DNA of 64,000 nucleotides from assembly GCA_022497155.1 (NCBI GenBank), contig MU385742.1:434001-498000 (forward strand), given 5' to 3'. The DNA comes from Whalleya microplaca (Eukaryota > Ascomycota > Sordariomycetes > Xylariales > Xylariaceae). The notes under the pieces are model-generated. The model ran no database searches and was not told the origin of the DNA. It saw nothing but the letters and a program-made list of their open reading frames with translations. The position numbers were made by a program, and so were the translations under genes. Below, one piece after another: positions 36,122-46,316 of the stretch. Each line of letters begins with the position of its first letter. Within the stretch, counting starts at the first letter, position 1.

Positions 36122-38376
36122 GGGCGATTTTCATGACCGTGGGTATGTATGTCCTCGAGACATTCGAGATAGGGTGGGCGAAGAGTTTCCGCGTTGACGT
36201 CGGGCGCGAGACGGGTCGCAGAGATATATATTAACGACACGCATGCAACGGATGAAGATGGCGGTGGTGTGATGCACAGAGCAGAGTGTTTCTTATAGCG
36301 TCTAGGGTATTGCTGCTCATCAAACGGCACATCTAGATAATGTTCGTCTTTCGGTTGCAAGTTGTGGCGTCGGAGCCTATATTTTTGGACTCATCTGGAT
36401 CTACCACATCCGCGTAGCATTGCAACCTACCTATATCTCATCGAGGTCGGTCTAGGATCTGAAGGCTTTTTCTTGATTTCAGCCCGTTGCCTTGATGACG
36501 GGAGTGGATACGGGTCAAAGCACCATGCGAGACACGCGGAAGCAACAAAACTACGGCGAGGATCACCCTAAACGAACTAGTGATCTAGGTCTACATCCCG
36601 GAGCTAGGAATCTAAACTCCCCATAACGGACGGAAGACGACCTGGGCAATACTTCGATTTGCTATATGAAACATGCGGGCTCTAGAGAAAACTTGTCCCG
36701 ATGTGTAAATGGCTAAGTATCAAACAGGCTGGATCTGGCCCTAATTCGTCTTCACTGGGGCGGTGGCCCGTCCCATGTTGATTCATTGACTAGTTGTGTG
36801 AAGGCCATGTGTCCGGTGGAGCTGGCAGTTGGGATGGTGTTTCGCTATGTGAACTGTTGAGACGAAGCTCGTCGCATGTCACGATCGAGCATGCGGGGAG
36901 GGCTCCTATCACCAATAATCCGGTTAAAGGGAAGGGTTCGGCTGATCCCCCGCTGTACCAGAGTTGGTGCAACTTGGTGCAACATCCCGAACGATGCTTG
37001 CGTCCGGCTTGCGACGTAGAGCCCCTGTCACAGCCACGTCTGTGCGCAAGACTTCATCACGATAGAGCGTATCCCTTGTAAATCGCCACAACTATAAGAG
37101 CAAGCTGTGTCAGCTCATCAGTGAGGTGTAGTATAAGCCGAACTCTACGTGGTAAAATATTCACTTTTTTTCGCTCGCGATTCAAGATTAGATGCACACC
37201 TTCATTCTAAGAAACGATTTGACTGGAGAAAGGATAAATTGAATTTTATGCCGTAACAACTCGCTCGTAATGCCAAGTCCACCGACACGGAGCCATAATC
37301 CCCTGCAGTGCCAAACAGACATCCACGCAATACCGTCCGACCAGCCCAAGCCAGAGGGGGTTGACTCTGTCTGTGTGTCACTCTCAATTCCTCAGATATA
37401 TAGATAGTGCCTTGGTCGCGAGAGGGATAAATATAGACTTATTAAGATAGGTTGGAATTAACTTTTAAACCTCTTGAGTGGGGAATGCAGTTCGATATCC
37501 AGAGATGGTCTAGTCGCATGATAGTTAATCAAGGGGTTTGATTCTGCTTCTCACAAGTCACAATAAACAGATTTCCAATAAAGCACCCGTTTATTAATTG
37601 AAGCCTTGTATGCATAACAAGAGCAGAGTAGAAAAGAAAAAATATGCATAATCAGGCCCAGCCGGGAAATTCCATAATGGATACTATTATTTTTATGCTG
37701 GCGGTGAAACGCCAAGCTAGGGTAAATCAGCGTCCAAGTCACTAAAATCCCATTTTGGCTAATAAATGACCTCTTCGCTGCTTGTCAAATATCCCACGTC
37801 GTAAACTGTGATAATTTCATTGCTGGTTGCATTAGGTCTTCGCGTACACGAATGAACCATTAAGAAATTAGACGTGAAAGTGTTGTAGATCATGCAATAT
37901 TCACAATAGAATTAAGAAAAGACAAGTCATTGTGCTGCTTGGATGTAAGCAATTTGTACCCGAATATCTAGGTAGGCATACGTATGGGGTTTTATAGCAC
38001 TTTGCGCTGCAGCTCAAGTTTTTACCTCGATTTGCCGCAGATGGCTTTCATTTACCGCATGCGGTGTCGCGGGATTAATCAGGCATCGTTTTCGTGACAA
38101 TATGCCTTCAAGGTGTTGCATGTTCTATGGTTTCTTATCCTTTGGCCTAGTGCTTGAGCTAATAAGCATACATGCGACGTATCTGTTAATGCCTCCATGT
38201 ATTTCGAACATGGAAACATAGAGCCATCTAAGAGTTAAACATCTCCCAATCATATGGTTATGTCAACACTTTCCTATATGTGTGCTGAATTCTGATATAT
38301 ATAGCGTACGTCCTGATCATCTGGTCATATCAATACGGAGAGTCCTTGGAGGTCAAAGTACCTTTCGGGAGGCTAG
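36122..38376. other. Intergenic, nothing assigned
   Basis: Upstream flank of the Pth11-like gene. No supported gene. One plus frame of 95 codons at 36794-37081 lacks motifs. Confidence 0.5.
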
Positions 38377-38628
38377 TGTAACGAAGCCGTTACCACAGGT
38401 CTTGATTTGAAATAACAGAAGGTGTAGAAGGGTGAAATACTTAGATTGATCGCTGGCTAGCTAAAAGAAAGTTAATCTCTAAGGGTCGGCGAACTAGAGT
38501 CTTATATATATCTGAATAGCCTCATAGGGCAGGGTGTGGTTGCCAAGCCTAACAGTGGCCTTGGCAAGCACTCTCACGTGACTTGTGCGGGGGACGTGGA
38601 GGTTGGAATGAGTAGTTAGGTTGTAACA
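38377..38628 (+). mobile_element. Solo LTR, family A, copy 1 (252 bp, no target duplication)
   Basis: Starts TGTAACGAAGCCGTTACC and ends GGTTGTAACA, the same TG...CA ends as the copy at 46522-46827. The first roughly 130 bp are clearly homologous between the two copies; the middle is more diverged. The flanking 5-mers (GCTAG and CGAGT) do not match, so the copy may derive from recombination between elements, or its flanks have changed. It lies 400 bp downstream of the NRPS-like gene. Confidence 0.75.
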
Positions 38629-39027
38629 CGAGTATACCACTCACGAGTCTGCCTTTGTGTATCTATGTCAACATGGGACAAAGTAATGGTGAGTATAGTG
38701 ACTTCATTCGTGCAAGGTGAAGCTATAGGAAGGTGACAGAGCCTCCTTATATATATACACACACGCACAGGCGGCGGCCATACGTAGGCCCGTACCATTC
38801 TTAGCCCTATAGGGCGTAGTTCAACAATCTAGCCTAAGAACACTCAAGTTTGAGCGATCACCGTGCCAGATTTGGGAAGAGTCTCGATCATTCTAGGACC
38901 ATCAAACTGTTTTCCGATATATATTTCTTAATAGTTTCTAAGTTAGTATGTCAAGAATTTCACTACTTCTCTATGGTCTTCCATATCTAAGATCAATGTG
39001 CCTCCATCTAGTCATCTTCTTCATGAT
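38629..39027. other. 3' flank of the NRPS-like gene
   Basis: A 400-bp stretch between the solo LTR and the stop codon of the A-T-R gene. No feature recognised beyond AT-rich sequence that could hold the polyadenylation region. Confidence 0.4.
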
Positions 39028-42000
39028 CTAGAAACCCCACTGTTTGCACCAATGCTTCATCATCTCAGGTGTCACAGCCTTGGTAGAGCTCATCGTTGAA
39101 CTGCGCTCTTTCGTATGCTCCATATCAAAAACAACGGGCCTGAGTCCTTGTTCGTGGGCAATAGACATAGAGCGGTAGGTATCGAGGAGCTTGACGCCTG
39201 GGTTCTTATCTAGTGCTTCCGTATCCGTAGCCTGGCTCTTTTCGAGCCGGTGAACCCATTCGTCAAAACTAACCAGTTCCGATATCCTGTCACTTCCATA
39301 GAATTCCTGGACGGCGAGAGCAAGGTCAGTCCAGGCGATGGCAGAGGGATTAACGCCGTGATAATAACCGCTAATGTCCCTTGCCGAGACTTTTTTAGAC
39401 ACGCCGACGACTTCGAGGACTAATTTCGCGATGCGCTCAGCTGGGGTCCAATCGACTCGATTCATTGTACCCAAGTGGGCGGGAAGTGCCTTGAGATGCA
39501 AGCTGCTGGCAATGATAGAGGGTAGCCATTCTTGCTTGTTCCAGCACCCTGCTTCTGACTCCGGCCCACCAATTTGTCCGACGCGGATGATTGCTGCTGG
39601 GAAGCCACTAGATTTTGCAACATCTTCCAAGATCAGACTTCCAATCATCTTACTACGTCCGTATCCGGTGCTAGGAAGTGCGAGGTCTTCGAGTCTCGCT
39701 TCCGGTACCATTCCCCTATTGGTATCCCAGCGGTCAACAGAGCCGATAGAGGAGATGAATACAACAGCCACTTGCTTGGCGGCGTTAGTGGCAAAATCAG
39801 CGACATGGCGGACTCCTCGAAGGTTAGGTTCAAATGATTCTATGGGGATGTTGAAGTTGACCGGCCACGCGTTGTGGATGATACGGTCTGCGTCTTCTAG
39901 GAGTCCGTCGAACACGTCGCGGGGGAGGCCGAAGTCCGATCGTGACATATCAGCGTGCAAGAATTCGGTCTTCGATTCATAATTGCCAGCGAGGCTACGT
40001 TCTTTTGCAGCCTTTGCCTGTTGCTTTCTGCCACCATCTTCTGCTCTGTTTAAGCAAATGATTCTTCTCACCGCTGGATTCCTGACCATCATGTCGAGCA
40101 TGTATGACCCTAACATTCCAGTAGATCCGGTCAGAATGACTGTCTGGTCCTTGTCCGCCAGATCCTGTTGCCCTTGTCTCGGAGTTTGGAGGTCGCGCGT
40201 GTACTTATCCCAAAGGGCCTTCATCGCCTGTAGCTCATGTAGCTCATCATTCTCAGGACTAGACTTGGTCCCATCATTCACAACTGAATAGATATACTGC
40301 GCAAGCCTCCGCGGTGTCGGGTTGCCGTAAATGACACGAGTGGCCAAGGCTGTTGCATCGACGTGAAACCCAGCAGCTTCCAAGCCTGCACGTAGGAGTC
40401 GGGAGGCGTATATAACCTGCATAGAGTCGATACCGGCTGAGAAGAAATCGGTGTCTGGTTCAAGCGCCTTCTTTGCCTCGAGCCTAGTCTGAAACATTTT
40501 CTCGATGGATTCGACCAACGTGTCCTCTGAGGTGACGTCGATGCGAGGCGCGTCTGTATTGGATATTTCCCCCCCAGCCGTTTCATATAGCTGGTCTATC
40601 TCATCCTTGTACAGCTTTAGCGTTCCAGCTCGTTGGACCGTACCTTTTCCAGCACGTAGGAATGACTTGGTTGGGTTAGACTACAAGATCGCGAGTCAGT
40701 AATTGCTTTGTCTGGAATATTTCCAGGAAATATCGAAAGTAGACGACATTTCAGAGGCTGGCTTGGCCAATGAGCCCAAAATGGCAACAACTGCTTCCAG
40801 GAAAGGTAGGAAAAGGAGAAAACTACAGTTACATACTAGCATGATGAACTCGCGCCCTATTTGTCCGTGGGCAACAGTCTCCTTGTTGGCCTGAACAACA
40901 ACTGGCCAGACGCCGTCAAGCAATTTTTCGGTGTCCTCCTCATTTTTGGGATGCTCAATTGGTTCGATAATGAGGCCAGCTTGAAAACGACCGTATCCAA
41001 CGACAAGAGCGCCTTTGACATCTGGGTGTCCGACGACGATCTCTTCGATGGTGACAGGATTCAATTTTTCTCCGTTTGAGAAAACAATGATGTTATCAGA
41101 CCGGCCATAGTAGATCCAGTGGTTCGGTAGACTAGGGTGAGGCTTGTAAAGGTCCTTCGTGTCATACTCGTTGATATCTGGGAAGGTATAAAAAAAGCCT
41201 TGGTAACCTGGATGCTTGGCCTTTCGAACGACAACCAACTGATACGCGCCATCTTCACCTTCCATCTTGCGCCAATCTGATCCGAAGATGTCCGAGTTGA
41301 TGATGAAATATTGCCATAGTTTGGTATCCTTCTGCCAATATGTAGGGAATGGGGTGAACCTGTACTTGTTAGTTTATTGAAGATGGCAACAAGGTATTTT
41401 TGTGATGTTTTACTCAGTTGCAGAAATGGCATTCGCAAGAGGGACGCCGTTGTCCACTAATCTGTTTCCAGCATCTCGTGCAAGGTTACCTATAGACAAT
41501 ATTAGCCACGAACGAGACATTAGTTACGATTAACCACCAACCTCCACCGAATGCAACCATATTTAACTTTGCCAACGCTTTGACATAGTAGTCGCTTTGG
41601 CTCATGTCTTCTAATATTGCTGGCGGAAGCAATACCCCCTCAACATCTAGATTTTCGAGGCATTCGGCGATTAGATCCGAAGACAGAGGCCTATCTGCCA
41701 AACCGAGCGCAGTGGGAGTACCCCAGTATACCACGGTCAATACGAAGAGATACAGACCTGCGGCGTGAAATAGAGGCACTTGAATGGTGTTAGAAAAGAA
41801 TAGTTACCCATAGGGGCAGACTCACTGGGAATAAATGTCCTCTTTGACTTTGTCGCCCAGGCGCGTATCCAAAGTTCAGTTCCCTGCCACTCTGGCAGAT
41901 CAATATAGGCATCGCCAATGGCCAGCATGCCATTCTTGCATTCAATTGGCTTTGGAATCCCCGTACTTCCGCTCGTGTGTAATACAACAAACGGGTCCCA

Positions 42001-42601
42001 TTCAGCTTGCTGGAAAGTTCTGTCATAGGTAAAAGGCTCTACTTCCTCTTCCGGGAACCATGCTTCAATAGGGGCAACCTCGACAGCCTTCATTCCCCTT
42101 TCTTGCAACCAAGGTTGGACTACTTGCCGGTACGATTTGGGGAAAGAGATAAAGTGGCAGTCCGTTTTGTCGAAAAGGCTCATCTGCCCTTCTTGAGAAT
42201 TGCGAGGAGAGATGAAAAGGGCCTGGGAAATAGTTAGCTTTGGATGAAGACAATATAGACAATAGTACCTTGTAACCAGCTTTGACCGCAGATACTAGCA
42301 AGACAACGTAGCGTGCATCATTTGGACCGATATAAGCTATCGTTGGGAAGCTCCCAGCGGCTGGTTTGCCGCAAGTTTCAATGATCCGATGTGCCACACG
42401 ATTGACCGCATTGGCATATTCCTTGAAGCTGATGGCTCTCCAACCTTCTTTGGGATCGTCGTGAGAGCGAGGGATCGAGAAGGCCTCTCGCTGGGGATCA
42501 CTATTTGCAATCTCGTCGATAACATGAGGAACTAGCCTGCGTCCGAAGTTAGGCCCTGGACCTTTAGTGTCCCCGTTCACTTTTCCGTTCATTGTTGCCA
42601 T
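39028..42601 (-). CDS. NRPS-like A-T-R enzyme (carboxylic acid reductase type)
   Basis: Minus-strand exons 42601-42269, 42222-41826, 41778-41542, 41489-41414, 41359-40837 and 40680-39028 give 1072 residues. Such enzymes adenylate a carboxylic acid, load it on a phosphopantetheine arm and release it reductively as an aldehyde or alcohol. The adenylation domain (about 25-520) has the phosphate-binding core LHTSGSTGIPKP at 192-203, the ATE core at about 346-348 and the YYGRSDNIIVFSNGEKLNP hinge region. The carrier domain has DTDFFSAGIDSMQ with attachment Ser608. The reductase domain has the NADPH-binding motif TGSTGMLG at 706-713 and the catalytic Tyr862-x-x-x-Lys866 (YGRSK). There is no condensation domain, so it makes no peptide bond. 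No tailoring gene is adjacent; the substrate cannot be read from sequence. The very short introns (46-54 nt) are consistent with each other. All domains look intact. Confidence 0.92.
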
Positions 42602-43570
42602 GCCGAGTGTAGTTCCTTTTTCCTACTATAGGTAATCTCCAGAATTACGAGGCTTGTGTCCTATGAGTACATGCGTCTATAAGAATGGTCTTGCAGCACA
42701 ACTCAGTTGGCTTGCAGTTGCCTTTATACTCAAGGGATATATCTATAGGGTTACATTTACGCTCATCGCGTCTCCGATATCAAGGCGAGACGCGCAGCCT
42801 TCTAGTCACAGTCATATGGAAACATAGCGGAGGGCGGAACGTTCCGCAAGCCAGAGAGCCACCATATATAGTTTCAGCCCGTCGTAAGATACTTGCAGCG
42901 GGTTCAATTCCATGATGTCGATATCTAATTAACGTCATCGTGACAGGCTACACATAAGGCCGAGTGCCGACGCTATGCATGTTATGCAGACATTTGAGTT
43001 TGCTAAGTAACGTGGTAGCATCAGTGAAGAGGTTGCGTTGCAGTGCTGGAAGCTGGCTCACCATTTCCGATCAGCTTCCGGAGATGCCGGATCGACTCCG
43101 GACTCATTGTTTCACAGACGCATAGACTCCGCTCCATATGTAGTCGTACATTAGGTAAATTGTCAAGGCCCGGGACATGCTAGCCCGCCCGGGAATTGAA
43201 CGCGGAATGCACCCGCACATCCTTACATCGGAGTGGCACTACAAATAAATGTCATCCACAGTTTGATGCTATTCCCGGTTTAGGGCAAGGGATCTGACTG
43301 GTGCGGAATGAGAGCGGAATTGAGGCGCGCTCGTGACTTCAGATCAGCCAATAAATGAGAGGCGACAGGCGATCCGAATTATACGAGCCATATTAACTGC
43401 CACACACTTGCATGAGCGGTGTGATTCTTATTCTTCTTTAATTCCGTTTCTGGTGTGCAACATTAATAATAGTCAGAGGGGACCCGGGCTTCGGGAGACA
43501 TAAGCGTCTTTAAGTCCGTTTCTGACAACATTACCTGCGTACTGTTCGTCGTGATTGTTTGATCCGTTGT
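42602..43570. promoter_or_regulatory. Upstream region of the NRPS-like gene
   Basis: This region must contain the promoter of the A-T-R gene. No specific regulator site is assigned. A GC-rich palindrome-bearing segment lies near 43168-43200. Confidence 0.35.
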
Positions 43571-44150
43571 CACTGACCGTGTTGTAGATGAACTCAGCTT
43601 ACAGATTAAAGATGCTTATAATTCAAAGGGTAAAGTTCAGGATGTGTATAAAGCTGCGCGAGACAGCGTGGATATCTTTTCTTCTGAAGTTGAGGGCAAT
43701 ATTGCCTTGGATGACTGGCTAGCAAAACAAGAATGTATTTTGAAGCTAATCTATGATCTATTTGCTAAACGCCGTTGCTCTGGTCTGAAGCTGCAACCAT
43801 TTTACGCCCCATATTTATTGCATCTCCTGCCACCCCATAGATAGAAACCACGGATTGAACGTGGACAAGATTTAAAGGGTTGATTACTATGTAGGCATGT
43901 GTAAACGTTTACCTAACAAGAGCGATTCTGGTCTTGAATTTCAGTGGCTATGAAATGCAAGGAGATCTGCATGGGCCAAAATTCACGGAAAGGATACTCT
44001 TACGGACTTGGGCTTGGTACATAGGTAAAAACTTACATGGCTTATTCCGTGGACGACCATTGTTCTTCAGTTCGCTATGAGGAATATACCCTAGTTGAAC
44101 ATGGCCAACAAGTAGTTGAACCTGAGCGGTTTCTAGCATGGTAAAGATAC
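43571..44150 (+). pseudogene. Protein-like fragments of an unrecognised gene
   Basis: Three plus-strand frames in close succession look coding. The first runs from about 43571 to 43844 (contains KVQDVYKAARDSVDIF and LDDWLAKQECILKLIYDLFA). The second is near 43897-44080 (RAILVLNFSGYEMQGDLHG, then LLRTWAWYIGKNLHG). The third starts with an ATG at 44037 and contains RYEEYTLVEHGQQVVEPERF. Frame changes separate them, and introns or frameshifts could both explain this. I recognise no family, and the flanks are AT-rich and gene-free. A degraded gene is the simplest reading. Confidence 0.35.
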
Positions 44151-44754
44151 TTCACTTTCTTATCATTTGGTATCAGCTGATATACCTTGTGAGTAAGGCC
44201 AGTGAACTATGGGTTCTCAATGGACTTGAGTAGTCGCATGAAAAATGCCACCTGACTTTACTGCTACTCCTTATGACTCATTAGCTGACGTGAGATTTGA
44301 GTATAGCATCTTGTATAAACCCTATAAGCCGAAGCAAACCAATATGTCCCATTTATAGATGCTTGATCTCCTTACTAGCGGTTATATATAGCTTTAAAGC
44401 ATGAGATAAACCGATTATCTGTAATGGACTCTTTAAAGTATTAACGAAAATCTTGATGCTATAGGATTTCAATAGTACTAAGTGCCCCTTTACGATTATA
44501 TATTATGGTTGTCACGCGGCTATTGGAGCCAAGACTTGTTGGAAGCTATACGAGATGCAGGAATGCTGCACGAGTACATATATTGGGTGCTGTTGGTTAT
44601 TATTCGTTACTGACGGAATGTATTACTGCCTAACAAAAGGTATGATCATCAGACGACGCCGATGTAGGCAACAAGAGATTACGCGTACTAGAGTACGTAC
44701 TATAGTAGCAGGTCTATATAAGACCACACGCCGATACAGATTAGATTGGAACCC

Positions 44755-44940
44755 ATAAGCACCCTCAGAGGCCCTAGAGAATTATTATTGAATTGATATA
44801 TTCCAAGCCCAATTACAGCCCTTGTCACACCGAACCTCAGACTCAGATTGAAACTTAAAACAATAAGCACCCTCAGAAGGCCTAGAGAATTATTGCTAAA
44901 TTAATATATTTCCAAGCCCTGAATTACAGCCCTTGTTACA
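44755..44940. repeat. Direct duplication of about 75 bp
   Basis: Two copies, 44755-44828 and 44863-44940, start ATAAGCACCCTCAGA and end CAGCCCTTGT(C/T)ACA, separated by 34 bp. They differ by small indels and a few substitutions. Origin unknown. Confidence 0.8.
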
Positions 44941-45098
44941 GGTATTATAGAAGTGGGACATCCTCATATTTTAGGAAAATATACAGGTGTTTATTTATTT
45001 AGCATTATTTATATGTATTCTGATGCTTTTTCCTCGATTCCAAAATCCAAGACTAATATTGCAGAAATGGGTTGTACCTCTTAGAACTACCTAGGTAG

Positions 45099-45324
45099 TG
45101 TTATGGGGCTAGTGTGCCGTGGCACATATATATCGCTTGTCTTTTTCTTTTCTCTCAGATAGAACATACACAGCTCAGACGGCCTTGTCGCCGACAATAG
45201 ACACATCTCTCCTTTCGATCAATCGCCGTTATAAGTGATTCTTTTGTTTCGTTGCCTTAAATACATCTGATCAGTCAAGCCATAAAGTGGCATCTCCTTC
45301 ACCCCGACACCCTGTCCCAAGACA
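45099..45324 (+). mobile_element. Solo LTR, family B, copy 1 (226 bp, 4-bp TSD GTAG)
   Basis: Starts TGTTATGGGGCTAGTG and ends CTGTCCCAAGACA. It is flanked by GTAG at 45095-45098 and 45325-45328. A nearly identical inverted copy sits at 57628-57854. Between the copies most differences are C/T or G/A transitions. It carries a CAGCTC...TATAAG-type core consistent with an LTR promoter. No internal retrotransposon sequence is present. Confidence 0.85.
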
Positions 45325-45328
45325 GTAG

Positions 45329-46316
45329 GTTGTACCTACATTGGCAATACTTGAGCGTGTGTACCACAGCCCTCGAGGACTTGGTATTGAACGTTTTAGA
45401 CTCCGTTAATCCGTCTTATCTGCATTCACCTTGAGGACTAAGATAGCTCAAACAAAACTGCCAGCCTAGATCTACGCATTAAAGCAGAGGCCGAGATTAT
45501 CTTACTGAAAATACTCATATTCCATTACAATATCTAAGGGTTTAGTTCTGCCTAACCAATTATAGTTTCGAATGTATACAAATATCGGTTTGATGACGGA
45601 CATTTATAAAATCGCCTACATATTCGAGAGGTGATTCAATCCCTGCCTAGATGTAATTTACATTTAATTTTCTATTAGGGACTATATTTAATCAAGAATG
45701 AGTCATGCTTCTGCTTATTAATTTCCCTAGAGCTGCCATATAACCTGTGTGGTTGTACGTATCGGGCGTTTCGCTGCTGTACCTTTTCAAGGGTCTAATC
45801 TTATCCAATCACACTGGGGGCTCCAGCTAAGTGAAGCGGCGAGATACCAGTGGGCCGTAACGCTGTCTTTCGGAAGGCTCCGCAGTCCTGCATTCCATGC
45901 GTTTACCGTTTCATTTATGGCTTAGATCGCGTGACTGGCAAGATAAGGTTTTGTCCTCGCCCAATAGATTTTAGTATGGTTTTGGCCTTGTCCAATGAGA
46001 ATATTCTGAGAGAACTGCTCAAGCAGCGTGGCTCGGCCTGACATTCTTCATGTTGTGTCACCCTCCTTGTAAGACCGTAATGCCATCTATATATGATTGA
46101 AAAGAACTATATTGGAGTATCACTCGAGCTTACACAAAAGTCCGATTGGCATAAAATATCCACGAAGCTTCATGAGTCTTCTTTACACATCTCGTCGCAC
46201 CCAGGAAGTTAGGTAGAGTCAACTTCCTTGACGACTTTGCCTCCACGAAGCTACATGCTTCGCGATTTGCTACAGCTACAGCTCACGACGTATACACTCT
46301 AGATCCCTTTATCAAA
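45329..46316. other. Intergenic upstream of the Clr5-ankyrin pseudogene
   Basis: No supported gene. A 63-codon frame at 45850-46041 ends NENILRELLKQRGSA, which is vaguely ankyrin-like and may be a remnant, but it is too short to call. Confidence 0.4.

Noticed and set aside
34864..42601. Secondary-metabolite gene cluster around the A-T-R enzyme
   Set aside because: Only a receptor-like gene is adjacent; no oxidase, transferase, transporter or cluster regulator is nearby.
43160..43240. tRNA-like sequence on the minus strand (B-box-like GCGTTCAATTCCC)
   Set aside because: No matching acceptor stem, D arm or anticodon stem could be paired; probably chance or a remote relic.
45850..46041. 63-codon ORF as an ankyrin gene
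   Set aside because: Only the last few residues look ankyrin-like; too short and no neighbouring exon.
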